In this document: in pieces, positions 36,736 to 47,557 of the stretch
How positions within the stretch are numbered: position 1 is the stretch's first letter
Layout: each line of letters opens with the position of its first letter
From: Turritopsis dohrnii
Lineage: Eukaryota; Cnidaria; Hydrozoa; Anthoathecata; Oceaniidae
DNA length: 64,000 nucleotides
Direction of reading: 5' to 3'
Assembly (NCBI GenBank): GCA_027922465.2
Contig: BQMF02000330.1
Location: 124,001 to 188,000 of the forward strand
The notes under the pieces: model-generated
Databases searched by the model: none
Seen by the model: only the letters and a program-made list of their open reading frames with translations
Told to the model about the DNA's origin: nothing
Translations under genes and position numbers: made by a program

Positions 36736-36750
36736 GGCGTCGCTCACCAC
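34633..36750 (-). CDS. LINE ORF2, linker and reverse transcriptase (uninterrupted)
   Basis: A 705-residue open frame. It has the pre-RT linker (WLTDDIRSKMKDRDYHLRKA), finger blocks (NSSKSPGYDNIPVRFLK; AKVTPIHKGD; NYRPISVLTCFSKLFE; QFGFRKNRST), motif A AAFVDLSKAFDTVDH, motif B GVPQGSVLGPLLF and motif C LLYADDTVIY with the catalytic aspartates. The thumb (KTEYSIFG, YKYLGVILDQSL) and a CR1/L2-type C-terminal domain follow. It copies its own RNA by target-primed reverse transcription. No stop or frameshift breaks these 2.1 kb, so the insertion is young. It cannot transpose alone because the APE endonuclease is missing. The first ~5 codons (36750-36736) come from adjoining Helitron sequence, so the annotated start is artificial. 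Confidence 0.9.
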   Translation of the reverse strand: MVSDATYKKDNFKRDLKQQPWSNILDLNNADRAWSTFKSVFQAIVDKHAPLVERKVRGQDCPWLTDDIRSKMKDRDYHLRKARKTNHDDDWATYHKLRNNVTLNIKTSKANFNRETLRETITKPKQFWQRIKKCIGKSKIKSETNPSIIVKGRLSTDKKEITNGFCHFFTHIGKTLQKLLPFSGINIWKKHDHSNIEREVNPNQHRFTFKKVSTESILKKIASFNSSKSPGYDNIPVRFLKDGADETAPIISRLINNCLASSVFPTDEKIAKVTPIHKGDSKQKMDNYRPISVLTCFSKLFELVVHEQVYEYLETNNFLIPSQFGFRKNRSTQHAVTILTDHIRHGMDNSILTGAAFVDLSKAFDTVDHGCIISKLKCYGIAGRELSWFESYLFNRKQFVVLDNVKSEMNTILCGVPQGSVLGPLLFVILMNDINSALKKCKILLYADDTVIYTSHANIDIIITELNNDLDNLPNWFYMNNLIVNFKKGKTEYSIFGTARKLKNLDLVKIEMHRVTLNRTSTYKYLGVILDQSLNYIDHLDTVYKKVSARLKMLTKVRQSMSPFVAESVFKATMSPIMFYCSNLFLYKDHQKLQHLQDRANYVVYGHKSYPWRSVKNEMKFRCAVEVFKCLNGLNPENFLQYFTRSHHCKVTRGNNSLITLPKVRTESGRRSFMYQGAYIFNDISKSVRDEVSLVRFKHCCKDIF

Positions 36751-36790
36751 CCATGTTCAGCTTGCGTTGTGTCGCAGATTTAAAACAGAA
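36736..36790 (-). mobile_element. Helitron 3'-end fragment
   Basis: GGTGGCGTCGCTCACCACCC followed by ATGTTCAGCTTGCGTTGTGT matches the first ~50 bp of the Helitron units at 8-10 kb. It sits exactly at the junction between the LINE and the Gypsy remnant, so Helitron insertion or deletion probably shaped that breakpoint. Confidence 0.6.
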
Positions 36791-37624
36791 ACAAATAGCA
36801 ATATGGCTCAGAAAAATGTCCGATTTGCTTAATGGAGCAACTTTCTCCGAAAAATTTGGAATCCACTTTGCGTAGTAGGAGAAAAGTCCCAAAACTCTCT
36901 TCAGTGACTTTCCATTATGCGGTAATGGTAGGTCTTTGAGTGGCTGCAATCGTTCTGGATCTGGGCGAATTTCCCCATTTGATATCTCCGATCCAAGGAT
37001 TTTGAGAACTGTAGTTGAAAAAATACATTTATCTTTGTTGTATGTGAGGTTCTTCCTTTGTGCGACTGCAAGGAATTCTTGAAGATTACAATCATGTTCA
37101 GATTGGTTTCGTCCACAAATGGTAATGTTGTCTAAGTACGGGAAAGTGTCTTTTAAATTTTCTTCCTTGATGAATTCATCCATTTTTCTCTGGAAACAGG
37201 GAACACCATTTGTAACACCAAAAGGCATTCTTGTGAATTGGTATAAGCTTCCATCAGCTTCAAATGCAGTGTAGATTTTATCACTTTCCTCAATGGGTAT
37301 TTGGTGGTATGCTGATTTCAGATCAATTGTGCCGAAAACTTTGTAATTGGCCATTTTATTTACTAGATTGTCTATGTTCGGTAGAGGGTATGCATCAAGT
37401 CGTGTGAATCTGTTGACAGTTTGGCTGTAGTCTATAGCTAGACGTTTCTTAGATCGAGTGTCCTTGGTGACCACTAATTGGGCTCTCCAAGGAGAAGTTG
37501 ATGGTTCAATAATACCTTCTTGAAGGAGTCTCTGGACTTCGCTTTGAATAAATTTCTGGTCAGTATCATTGTATCTGCGAGATTTTGTTACAATTGGTTT
37601 GCATTCAGCTGTAAAGATGTTCAA
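36790..37624 (-). pseudogene. Gypsy reverse transcriptase
   Basis: The RT blocks run in order: EVQRLLQEGIIEPSTSPW, AIDYSQTVN, the motif A region FGTIDLKSAYHQI with the first catalytic Asp, FTRMPFGVTN, then motif C as YLDNITICG. Family members normally read Y/F-[LVM]-DD. Here the second Asp is Asn, which I expect to impair or abolish polymerisation unless this subfamily tolerates it. NGKSLKRVLGLFSYYAKWIPNF is the usual RT-to-RNase H connection. The frame then runs out of homology at about 36790. Confidence 0.85.
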
Positions 37625-37774
37625 AGAGTTTTGGAGGGTTCACATTGAGCGTCGATAAGCTCCCAATAACAAGTGGTTCTGATCCTCCATAATTTATTGT
37701 TACACTTTCATGTTTACTTTGAAAGTCTTGTCCAAGAATGGTATCAGCACATAAATCCTTCATAACATATAAAA

Positions 37775-37963
37775 TTACCTGATTACCTGAATTGAATATT
37801 TTTTGTCGTTAACTGTAATGTCAGTGACACAGTACCCAAGAACATTACTTGAGAGAGACAATACAGCCATGTTGACATCGGTATTAGTTGGCGATATTGG
37901 TAGAGAAAGTTTTTGAGCTACGTCTGGATGAATAAAACTGTCACTACTTCCACTATCAATCAA
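37775..37963 (-). pseudogene. Gypsy retropepsin-like protease fragment
   Basis: The frame begins at MIDSGSSDSFIHPDVAQKL; the D-S-G triad is the catalytic loop of retroviral-type aspartic proteases. The following VLGYCVTDITVNDKKYSIQV fits the flap and C-terminal strands. A stop lies 12 bp upstream of this frame, separating it from the zinc knuckles. Confidence 0.8.
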
Positions 37964-37975
37964 AGCGCTTAAACT

Positions 37976-38292
37976 TTAATCATTTATCATGGCAGTGCAA
38001 GCAGATCTCTTCACAGCAGGGGCTATGGTTGCAACGACTGATGCAAGAAACGGTGTGTTCATCGTAAGTGAAGAGAGTGTTTTTGTTTTAGGTTCTTTTG
38101 GAGCTGATCTGCATACTTTTGCAAAATGTCCCTTTATCCCACAGTAATTACATGTTACATCCTTGGCTGGACACTTGATCCTGGGATGGCGATTGTTTCC
38201 ACAAAAGTAACATTGATTATTTGTTTTGCCAGTGGCTATCCCCGCTATTGTTGGTGTAGCTGTTGGGTTCTGTAACTCTGGTTTATTTCCGG
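37976..38292 (-). pseudogene. Gypsy gag nucleocapsid, two CCHC-type zinc knuckles
   Basis: Two zinc-knuckle motifs, CYFCGNNRHPRIKC and CNYCGIKGHFAKVC, are separated by five residues. Both fit C-x2-C-x4-H-x4-C. They bind the element RNA in the Gypsy Gag particle. The frame upstream is interrupted by the MITE at 38299-39164. Skipping the MITE and one TGTTTG copy joins this frame to the gag frame at 39170 without a phase change, so the insertion is clean. Confidence 0.85.
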
Positions 38293-38298
38293 TGTTTG

Positions 38299-39164
38299 CA
38301 GGCCTTGACATAAAGAAATCTCTCCTGCGCGACTAATCGCGCGCCTAAATTGTTAACAACTAATTGGCCTGCGCGATCCCAAATTTCGTTACAAATGATG
38401 GAATTTTACTTATTGAAGTCGGGGGACGATTTAACCAGTGAACCCCAAACACTGGAGGCATTGCAGCCCTTATCTTCGACTTCAGTGCTTTCTTTTTTTA
38501 ACTACGAGTTCTTCATGTTTTATTGATGTGAAAATTCAATTAACAAAATACATCTTTGTTAGTTAACGGAAAACAACCATAAAAGTATATAATAACAATC
38601 ACTCAGCATAATTTAATCTTCATATAACTATATTTAGAATGAATTAACAAAATTTCCTGAATTGATCTGTGTACAGGTGTTGTTTGGAAAAATATTTTGC
38701 ATTAACAAAACCCTTTGTTTGAAAGGCTTTTGAAAGTTACTATGATTTTTGAAAGTTACTATGATTTTTGAACATTATTTCCTATTTTTCAAAATGAGAA
38801 TTGTCTTTCTATATATATTTTTCTATATAATCCAATTGTTGTAATTTCAATAACGTAAATCTTGCGCAATATATTTTTGAACTTGATCATGAAAAGATTT
38901 AGTAATAAAGTTGCTTTCAAGTTTTCGTTTCGAGAGCGTTATGAAATTAACAAAGCTATTCATGACGTTTTTGTTATGCATGTTTTCTAACACTAAGATA
39001 TATAATCATTCCTTTTGATAGGTATTAACTATAAATCCCTCAGATAAATTGTTGTTTATCAAAGCTGGCGAGTGAATCATCGCTCGGGTGATGCAAGAAA
39101 TATTGAACTTGGGCGCGTGTTTGCATGCGCACGAGCGATCGCGCGCCTGTTATGACAAGGTCTG
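38299..39164. mobile_element. hAT-type MITE (MITE3) in Gypsy gag
   Basis: The ends are CAGGCCTTGACATAA and the mirror TTATGACAAGGTCTG, followed inside by GC-rich words (GCGCGACTAATCGCGCGCC; GCGATCGCGCGCC). The exact 6 bp direct repeat TGTTTG flanks it (38293-38298 and 39165-39170). hAT elements usually duplicate 8 bp, but lineages with 5 or 6 bp are known in Repbase classification. 866 bp, non-coding. About 690 bp of it recurs inverted at 55870-56572. Confidence 0.8.
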
Positions 39165-39525
39165 TGTTTGTGGAAGCATTTACTGGGTCTGGGGCTGCTG
39201 TATAAGTTTGAGAGTTTTTCTGAGCTGATTCAAAGGTACGTGCTTTTTGAGTAGCTTCTAATAACGTTAGTTTATCATGCTCAAGTAAACGTTTGGCTGC
39301 TTCATATTTTTCTGCGCCATCTTTTATCAGAGCTTCACGTTCGTTAGGAGTCCACAGTTTGTCATTGACATTAATTAGCATCAGATTTTCGATTGTGTTG
39401 TGTGCCATTGAAAGGCGCCTGTCTGATAGCAAAAGTTTGAGCAAACTGAACGCTCTTTCGACCGTAGAGTTGGAGCCCGAGAGGCACATTACCAATTCAG
39501 CCAAAATATAAAGATCATACTGTTT
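39040..39525 (-). pseudogene. hAT transposase C-terminus fused in frame to Gypsy gag
   Basis: The frame begins in a hAT C-terminal dimerisation domain (SGSNSTVERAFSLLKLLLSDRRLS ... ENLMLI) and continues to about 39295. It then passes without a stop into Gypsy gag sequence (LTLLEATQKARTFESAQKNS). After 39165 the codons belong to MITE3. No LTR or hAT terminus lies at the hAT/gag junction. The chimera is therefore probably a deletion join rather than a clean insertion. No function is implied. Confidence 0.65.
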
Positions 39526-42091
39526 CAGGAAGAAATATGTACATGTGCGGCGATTCGCTCATGCCAAAAGGAGGACGCGTGCGATCGTGTGCGATCCAAA
39601 AAGTTATTACTGCCTCGTTTTTTTTGCCTTTCCAGAGACAAGATAAAATAATAAAAGAAAAACATTTTCTTTAACTGAAAATTTATAAAGAAAACCACCT
39701 GCATTGATCCGAATGATACTTAAGAATTTTAGTCTTTGTTTACATTGTTTTACGTCATCATACATAAGGCTATAGTTATTTAATACTTCGTTCAGCATAA
39801 CAGATATCAGACGCTATATTAACATTTGTCTAGACAGTTAAGTAAAAGAAAGTATCGCGCCGCAACATGTAGCAACGTTTATGTTCAAGATGATTATATC
39901 ATCACCACTTATGTTGATGATGTATTTATTCGCGTGGAATACCGGTGTGTATTTCAATTTAAAGGAGAACATAGAAAATAGGAATATAAGAGGTAGATTA
40001 ATTTGAGCAACGAAGAAGAGCTGTAGAAATAAAAGAGAGGTGGTGTGCACTAAAACATAAAAAAACATCTTACAAAGCTTCGTTAAAATGAAAATTTGCG
40101 AAGAAATAACTATTTCGTAAATCTCTCCACCGTTGTTCCGAAGAATTTGATTTGAATTTCTATTTACAATTTCGTTACAACAACGGAGGAGAGATATATT
40201 TTTACAATTGGAAGAGAGATACCAATCAAAATAATCAACAGGAATAATCAAAAGTGAAATCTGTTCTGCCTGTAAGTGGAATCTATTGCAGACTCGAATC
40301 TCAGTGCATTACGCGGCGTACATCTCTGTACTTGTATAGTATTGCACGGGTATTTCGCTCTCGGTAAGACCAGTGGACCAACAACGAAGGCAACTGGCAG
40401 TGAGGTTCTACTCTAAGTGGTACTTTGTAAGGTCAGGAGTCGATGTATTAGCTATGAGATTCAGGTTGGCTCTGAACAGATATATTATTATTCTTGAAAG
40501 AACAGATGAGAGATAAGACTTCGTTCGCTAAAAAATTTTCTGAGGAAACTAAGGATCTTAAGCTGCAAGGCGCATGATCTCAATTCTGGGAGAAAAAAAC
40601 GACGAGTTAATACGACTTTACGCGTGCGATTAATTGCACACGTAAACTAACTTGCGTGTGTGCCTGCGCGTGCGATCGCACGCGTCTCAGAGTACAGCCT
40701 GAAAGATTCAGTCTTCTCCATGAAGAAATTTGTGCCAGCGCGCGCAAATGCGCTGGCGAAACCTCCTTGGACTAATTTGCCAGCGCAATTACGTTTTTGT
40801 TGAAACATGGTGGTCTCAACAACTAATTCAAAATCCTGTTGGTTTAGGCAGCGCTTAAAACAGTAATTAATAGTTTTTAAACCTCAAGTACACATCTTTC
40901 AATTTTAATTTTTAGAACATTGCTTTTTACAATTGCAGTAGAGGAAGATCCACCAACGAATAGAACGTGTTACCGAAAATGAACCTAAACAATTCGGTCT
41001 CGTTCTTGAATTAGCCTCGTTTTCAACTAAAATTTAATTTAATTTGCGTTTCTTGTGTTGTGAGTAGGATTCCATTTTCAAGCTAAGGACCAGCGTACCA
41101 GCCAAGGAAAATATTGAATCCTGTAATGAGCTCCCTTGATTATATTCGAATTCCCAATTCACAGTTTGCGTAACGTTAAACAGGCATGGAAATTTGGCGG
41201 AAACGATCGTTATCGTTACTGTCTTCTCATTATGAGGCACATGTTCGCGCTCTCTAACACTCCTAGAGCCTAGTTAAGATGCTCTATTAATCACGCATGT
41301 GAAAACATGCTTAACCATTTATATGAACTATTTACATGCCCAACTTATTATATTAGTTTTCATGCTCAATTGACAATGAAGGATAGCTTAGGTATACTAA
41401 GTTATTATTCACCAATTTGCTGTTGCTAGGGAGAACGACCACCGTTGCTAAGGCAATTTTGAAATTTCCTTTGTTATACAAATTCATCTGTTCACCTGAC
41501 GAAAGAATATGAAAACGGAAGTAGTACCAGCAGGATTCGTTTTCGTGTTATTCAATGCAATTTAAAAGCACCTTAGTTTCCAGCTCCCTTTACAATCTTG
41601 TTTTATTTCGTCAACGTTACATTCGTTACCATAAATCTAAATCTGCTGAAACGATTTTAGGTTCCGTAAATGTTAAATAACGGTAACGATAATTCGTTTC
41701 TCATGACGCAACAAATTTCCATGCTTGATTAAAGAAATGAAAAATAAACTGATGTAATCACACACAGGTGCATGTTGTGGAAACAACAAAGACGCTAGAA
41801 GAAGGAAAAATAATTCAAGCACTCCATCACACTATAAAATATTATTATGAAGTAATTTTAACAAAAGAAAAAAAATATCTTTATAACAACTAAGATGGAG
41901 TTTAGCAATGAAACAATTGTATGTTAAAGTACAAAATGACTTACTAGCGAGCAGAAACTTTCGGTAGAAAAATGCGCTGAAATACAAGTTTCGCCAGCGT
42001 GTTATCATGCGCTGGCAAACCTAAGAAACTATGATTTGCCAGCGTGCGGGCGTGCGCCAGCGCAAATGCGCTCGCCTCATGGAGAAGTCTG
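39526..42091. mobile_element. composite insertion in broken hAT copy, includes a CAG-ended MITE
   Basis: This 2.57 kb block separates the middle and C-terminal parts of the hAT transposase. Its right part (40709-42091) has mirrored ends CAGTCTTCTCCATGA / TCATGGAGAAGTCTG and subterminal GCGCTGGCG words. Its left part (39526-40701) starts CAGGAAGAAATATG, ends GAGTACAGCCTG and has GCGTGCGATCGCACGC words near its right end. Near 40121-40194 is a hairpin CTCTCCACCGTTGT / ACAACGGAGGAGAG. Part of the right block (about 41420-41600) recurs at 58560-58735. No target duplication was found. Confidence 0.45.
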
Positions 42092-43776
42092 TGGAGTATT
42101 CTTTTTGTTTGTATTGGAACACCTTCTCCCACATACAAATGGCTTCGAGCCCTCGATAATTTGCGTTAACAAAAGATCGGAAGGTGCGCCATTCTCAAAT
42201 TGCTGACTCCAACTCGAAAGACGTAGTTCCTAAAGGTTCTTTGAAGTGATCGGCAAGAATTGAAATTTGATCAATACCATATGTGTGGTTGTTGGTCCAA
42301 TTCTTGGGATTGTACCGTTTCATGTTGGTGAAAACTGCGTTGTCAAGATCGCTAAACCTTACACTAATGATTTCTTTGAGTTCAAGCAATAGTTCGTGTT
42401 TTTTCTTAGATACGATTGCTTTATGAGCAGCATCATACGTTACATCAGGGAGAATCACATTTATTGAACCTTTATCCAAGTTTCGCTTGTGAGAATCATC
42501 AGCCCTAATGAATGAAGATGAGACCAGTATGTCATCTTCTACTTTGAATGAGGCCAGGTGGCTGGTCAAAAGCTCATCACCGGTACCTGCAACAGCAATT
42601 TCATCATCAATATTCGTTAGTGTTCCGTCAATAGCTGGTTTAATGTCACTAGCGAGCAAGCCTTCACCTTCAAAAACTTTCGAGACGGGTGTAATCAATT
42701 CTAATACATCAAGATATGTACACACCAAACACAAAAACCAATAAGAACGTAGGTTGTTGCGAAGAAAGCCTTGTACTTTCGCCTTTGTATCAGTGTGTTG
42801 TACGAGTGTTGTTTGTATCAGAAGCAACATTTTCAAATGCAGTCGTAATGGCAGGCCAGATTTTTAAAAGTTTCGTGTAAGCATTACGACGGTGGCCAAC
42901 AAACCTCGTTCCTGTTAGTCTCGGCAATGAATAATGTTTAATTATCAAAGCCTTGGCCGCCTCTTTTATTTCGCTTTTGGTTTTGCCCGAGTTTTACAGA
43001 AATGAATATAATGCGATGTAGAAGGTGTCTGACGAAAGAAAGATGATTATGTCCTCCAGCTAACGAAACGAAAACCACAAAAACAATGAAAGAGGAGAGA
43101 CAAAGGTTGAAAGTTAACCAAAAGAAGAGAAATTAATTGAAAGCACGCACTTGGTACTTCGTTACAGAATTAGTTCCTTCGATAAATGCCATGGCGTGTG
43201 TTCGCGATGATCCTTTCAATTAAAAATTTATTTTTTCTTTATAAATTTTGTGCACAATTTGCACCAAACTTTGATAACAAATGTTTTGCCATTTTCTTCA
43301 GTTTTCTCATGTCCTATGATATCACTTTTACCCCATGCAAAAAAAGTCAAATACTCTACGCGGTTACCTTTCGGATTCATTATTGAAAATGTTTCGTTGT
43401 TTCTTCAAGACACTAATTCAAAATTGAAGACATCTCATTGCTAAATTGAAAGAATCAATTGATGCGTGATGGAACTTCACAGTTGCTTTTTGATCCTGGT
43501 TCTCACTTGCTATATGTTCATTACTTACATATTGAAACTGATAGAACTACTCACTGTTAAAGGGCCCGTAGGAACCAGGTTTCATGGTAAGCTGAACAGC
43601 TTTGTTTATCCATCACAAAACTAAGTGACGAATTTCTTTGTTTTAATGAATTTTTGCACGTGCGATGATATGATTGATATCATTACTTGCAGGTGCGATA
43701 TTTCACTCGTGTAAAAAAATTTGCACGTGTGCTGGCATGTGCATGTGCGATCGCACGTGTCTCCGGGTAGGGACTG
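42083..43776 (-). pseudogene. broken hAT transposase (copy hAT-2), N-terminal terminus to middle
   Basis: The minus-strand terminus at 43776 reads CAGTCCCTACCCGGAGACAC followed by GTGCGATCGC, the same pattern as intact hAT-1. The conserved segment PRLTGTRFVGHRR lies near 42900, and the frame 42836-42195 aligns with the middle of hAT-1 (YLDVLELITPVSKVFE against YLDLLDRATPISKIFE; NPKNWTNNHTYGIDQI against DSSSWTDNPTYGENQI). Stops and frameshifts near 42195 and 42830 break it. The C-terminal part is displaced to 39295-39525 by later insertions. A diverged, dead relative of hAT-1. Confidence 0.75.
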
Positions 43777-43839
43777 GATATTTTTTCAGTTTTTTATAAT
43801 TTTCTGATGCAAATTATTCCTATTTTAAAGAAGCTTATT

Positions 43840-44080
43840 TGTGACAGTTTATGGGAAAAGGATAACAAGCTAAATCGATTTTCGATTATTTAAAGCTAAA
43901 TTTCGATTTTTTAAAATCGAAATTTAGCTTCAAAAAATCGAAATCGAAATCGAAATTTAGCTTCTCAAAAATCGAAATTTAGCTTCTCAAAATCGAAATC
44001 GAAATCGAAATTTAGCTTCTAAAATTCGAATTCGAAATTTAGATTCTAAAAAAATCGATTTTTGGCTTAATGGAGTACCG
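43840..44080. mobile_element. element S copy S2, left arm
   Basis: TGTGACAGTTTATGGGAAAA and the AAATCGAAATTTAGCTTC array match the S1 left arm. The arm reaches GGAGTACC, which continues in S1 as ATTATCGCTG. In S2 the continuation (TTATCGCTGTTAAAAAG) is found at 53385, after a 9.3 kb insertion with GTACCG on both sides. Confidence 0.85.
44075..44080. repeat. target-site duplication GTACCG, left
   Basis: An exact direct repeat with 53379-53384, directly outside the inverted ends of element I. The homologous uninterrupted site in S1 (about 30668) is GTACCA. Confidence 0.9.
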
Positions 44081-44286
44081 AATCCGTGTATCAAAAGTGC
44101 CAAGCATTATTTGATATTTGAAAATTGAATCTTCAAGAAAAATTCTATTTTCATTTTTTCAAAATTAAATTTATTCAAAACAAATTGAAATCGCGTTTTT
44201 TGAAAGCCAAAAAATTTAAAATATATGTCTGTGCATCAAAAGTGCCAAAAGACATTTCAAAATTACAACGGAAAAATGGATAACAA

Positions 44287-44384
44287 TGCATATGTTTACG
44301 ACCACACGAGCTTTCGTTTAATGAAACAAAAGGCGTGCATATGTTTACGACCACATGAGCTTTCGTTTAATGAAACAAAAGGCG
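44287..44384. repeat. 49 bp tandem duplication upstream of the transposase
   Basis: The word ATGTTTACGACCACACGAGC with flanking sequence up to AACAAAAGGCG occurs twice in tandem, with one mismatch (CACACGAGC against CACATGAGC). It sits between the inverted repeat and the transposase ATG, where a promoter is expected. A role in expression or transposase binding is speculation. Confidence 0.8.
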
Positions 44385-44450
44385 ATATCAGACTTACTTC
44401 TTAGGCAATCCTGTAACGTCAGATTCTACCGATAGTTCGCTGAGATTTGA

Positions 44451-46152
44451 ATGATGAATAACATTGCTGTTGAAGTTGTAATTCGCCTTATTGAAAATGG
44501 AAAAACGTATAAACAGATCAGTGATACCCTAAAACAACGCTATCCCGGTGAAAGAGGGTTTTCACTCCGGTCTGTCAAGAGATTCTGTGCTGAGAACAAG
44601 CTGTCAACAATCACTTCAATGGAAAAACTTGAAATTGAAGTTACTAACGCGGTGAATGAGGTATTTTATGCATTCCTACATTTTTGAACGTCACTATTCA
44701 CTCATTACAATATTTTTAATGTGTTTTTGCTTATTATGAATAAAGGTTGGTCCAACCTACGGTCGAAAAATGATGGCTGGCTATTTGCGGCAGAAACATT
44801 CTGGGATGACTTTCGGTGAAGGAAGAGTTGGAAGAGCTCTGGCAAAAGCCAATCCTCGAAATCATAACAGGCGTCGAAACAATACTGCCCGTCTTCTTAA
44901 TCCAATACCGTATCGTGCTGATTACTTCGGCCACAAACTGCACATCGATCAAAACGAAAAACTTGCAATGTATGGAGTCACACATGTAGTTGCAATCGAC
45001 GGACATACACGATTCATTGTTGCACATACAGTTATGCCAATCAAAAATAACCTGGTGATCTACGATGATGTATATAGGTAGTTGTTATTTCATTTTTTTT
45101 GCCATACTTATTGCTATGCAAAAGACATTGCTTCGTAATATCCTGTTCTTTTGCAGAAAGATTTGTGTGGAATATGGAATATTTCATCAAATTCGCGTGG
45201 ATTGTGGAACTGAATTTTACCTCACATTGGGGATGCAAGAAATATTCAAGGATTTACGATCTAGGCATGATATACAATGTTATCGACAAACGGAATCCAA
45301 GAAGGTAAACGAATCACCTCTTCAAAGTAACTTTCATTCTTACATATCATTAAAAGTGGCAGAAAAACAGGTAATGTTTGGGGCATTTCCAAGAAAAGCT
45401 TCAACAATGAATTATAATATTTTTTACAATATATGATGATGATCCTAGGATCTTGGAAATTAAACTTGCTGCCACAATGTTCTTACCTAATAGATTATTT
45501 ATTTGACTTTTTAATTTATGATTAGCTAATGTGTTTACTTATTCATAGAATTTGCCAATCGAAAGATTTTGGGTGGAAGTGAACTCAAGGGTAAACTATC
45601 CATTAAAGGCTGCGCTTGTTTTGCTCGACAATAACAACCGTATTGATATGGAAAATGAGGCGCATAAATACTGCGTTTCGGCTGTTACCATTGCTGCTGC
45701 AAAATATGGTGTCAATGTATGCGTTGATTCGTGGAATGAACACTACATTCAAGGTGACATCAAGCATAATTGCAAGCTATACTGACTGTTCTTATTTGTG
45801 ATACTAACCTTTTTTCAATTCTTACGTTCCAGGGCGTGGACGTCCTTCTCAATTAAAGAAAGATACTAACATCTTGAACCCTATCATAGCAGATGAGTTA
45901 CCACATGCTCTTTCCGCAAAAGAAATTTACGAAGAAATATACAATGGCAGGCTAACTGTTGATAATTCGTTCGGGATTGATCCCTTGGTGGAATACGGAG
46001 AATTAAAGGCATTAAGAGACACAGAGTTTGAACAACGCTTTCCTTTGAATCAGATATTTAGAGAATGCGCAAACGAAAGGCCCCGAATGTTTCAAGAAGC
46101 TATTTTATGGTATCTCGACATGACATCACAACTATTTCAAAGAACTGTCTAG
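44451..46152 (+). CDS. element I transposase, retroviral-integrase-like DDE, five exons
   Basis: Proposed exons 44451-44660, 44746-45077, 45157-45304, 45549-45753 and 45833-46152. All four introns are GT-AG and phases match throughout, giving 404 residues without a stop. Residues ~8-50 (IRLIENGKTYKQISDTLKQR...) look like a helix-turn-helix. The catalytic core has Asp138 (HIDQNE), Asp196 (VDCGTEF) and Glu235 (PIERFW), spaced D-57-D-38-E by my count. VVAIDGHTRFIVAH supplies the second core strand, and FWVEVNSRVNYPLK follows the Glu as in rve integrases. By family knowledge it cuts and joins the element's inverted repeats. All catalytic residues are kept, so it may be active. Splice sites are my reading of consensus signals and need transcript support. 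Confidence 0.85.
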
Positions 46153-47557
46153 AGTTTTTATTTTATTTTTGTTTTGTTTTGAAAATTAAACGGGATTGAT
46201 ATACGATGACAAATCAGTTTACAACATGTTGCAATGTATTTCAATTATAACAACAAGACAATCAACTGAAAGATTTTGAAAACAGTGTGGTTTTATTTTT
46301 CTATGAACAAACCTTAAAAAAATGAAGAGTCTTAACCACCTGCATTACATCATTCTGTTATTTCTGCTACCTCAGCCAACGTAGTTATCACAGTATCAAA
46401 CGTATTCACAACAATGGTTCTAAAATTTTCATCACGACAATGTGGACATTCTGATCCAAGTCTTTCGACACAGTTTGTGCATCCAATCAGTTGTCTGCAA
46501 CACAAAGCATAGTTCAGAGGTGGAGTAACTATTGTTTGGTGGCATATGATGCATTTCAATGCTTCTTTCAAGGGGTTTATAAGCAAAGTGGTTCGAATTG
46601 CGTTTTTTAATCCGCTTGTACAGGCACTTCCGTGAGAAAAAACACACGCGTGCGGTACTTCGCACGCGCAAACTTGAGTTTTACTAATTTGCGCGTGCGA
46701 TTTTATTTTCATTGAAACTGATATCCCAGCTTGTACAGGACGTCAAATCAACATGGAAATCACGCCTTTTCACTTGATAGATCGTCATTTGCCCTTGGGA
46801 ATCAGTGTTGTATAATGATTATATGATTGTAATTTAACTGAAATTATATGTGTGATATTAAAAAACACACAGCGTTTTTAATCATTTGCTTTTAAAACAC
46901 AATTTGCTTGCGATATTTATCAATATTTAATCGATAATTATATTACATAATGCACTCTCTTCTGAATAGTTTACAGCATATAATTTCTTCTACCTTCACT
47001 CCATCATTGTTGGTTATTTCTTTCTATTCTTTTTCTTAATGTTTTTTAAAAACAACCTTTGTGTATTATTCGCTTATTCTGTCTACACATATTCGAATTG
47101 TGTTGGAGAGTTAGTATTTTTTTAAAGAAGGCCGTGGTCGAACGACGTCAATTATTACTTCTGTCAAGTAAAAAAAAAAAAAAATACAAGAGAATGTCAA
47201 CAAAGGAGAGCGAGTTTTGTTTTCTGTTTCATATGTCAGTAACAAAAGGCTTTTGATGCAAAGAAATAACGCAGGTTTTCTAATCGTAAAAATCTGATTG
47301 TACTTCCGCGATTATAAATAAAAAATTAATGAATACCAGATGTGTTTTTTTCTATTGAACAGCAAGTGCGCGCTTATGTAATTAACATGCACCTTCGAAA
47401 TTCGATTGTCGAATTCTTTATATAAAAAGTGCACGTGACTGGTGCATGGTTATGTAATTAACAACACGTACGTGACAACTAATATTCGACGCAAAATTCG
47501 ATTGTTGAATTCTGTGAATTTTTCAAACTTCATTTGCTCACTCGCATGTAACAGACA

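Larger units (their letters stand above)
36785..39300 (-). mobile_element. Ty3/Gypsy retrotransposon remnant
   Basis: In minus-strand order: end of gag (about 39290-39165), an 866 bp MITE insertion, gag zinc knuckles (38292-37976), protease (37963-37775) and reverse transcriptase (37624-36790). RNase H, integrase and both LTRs are missing. The 3' side is replaced by a Helitron fragment and a LINE, and the 5' side is fused to a hAT transposase fragment. Stops separate protease from gag and RT. Confidence 0.85.

Noticed and set aside
39838..40251. 137-residue minus-strand ORF
   Set aside because: It lies in the composite MITE insertion, includes one arm of a hairpin, and its composition (hydrophobic, low complexity) suggests chance.
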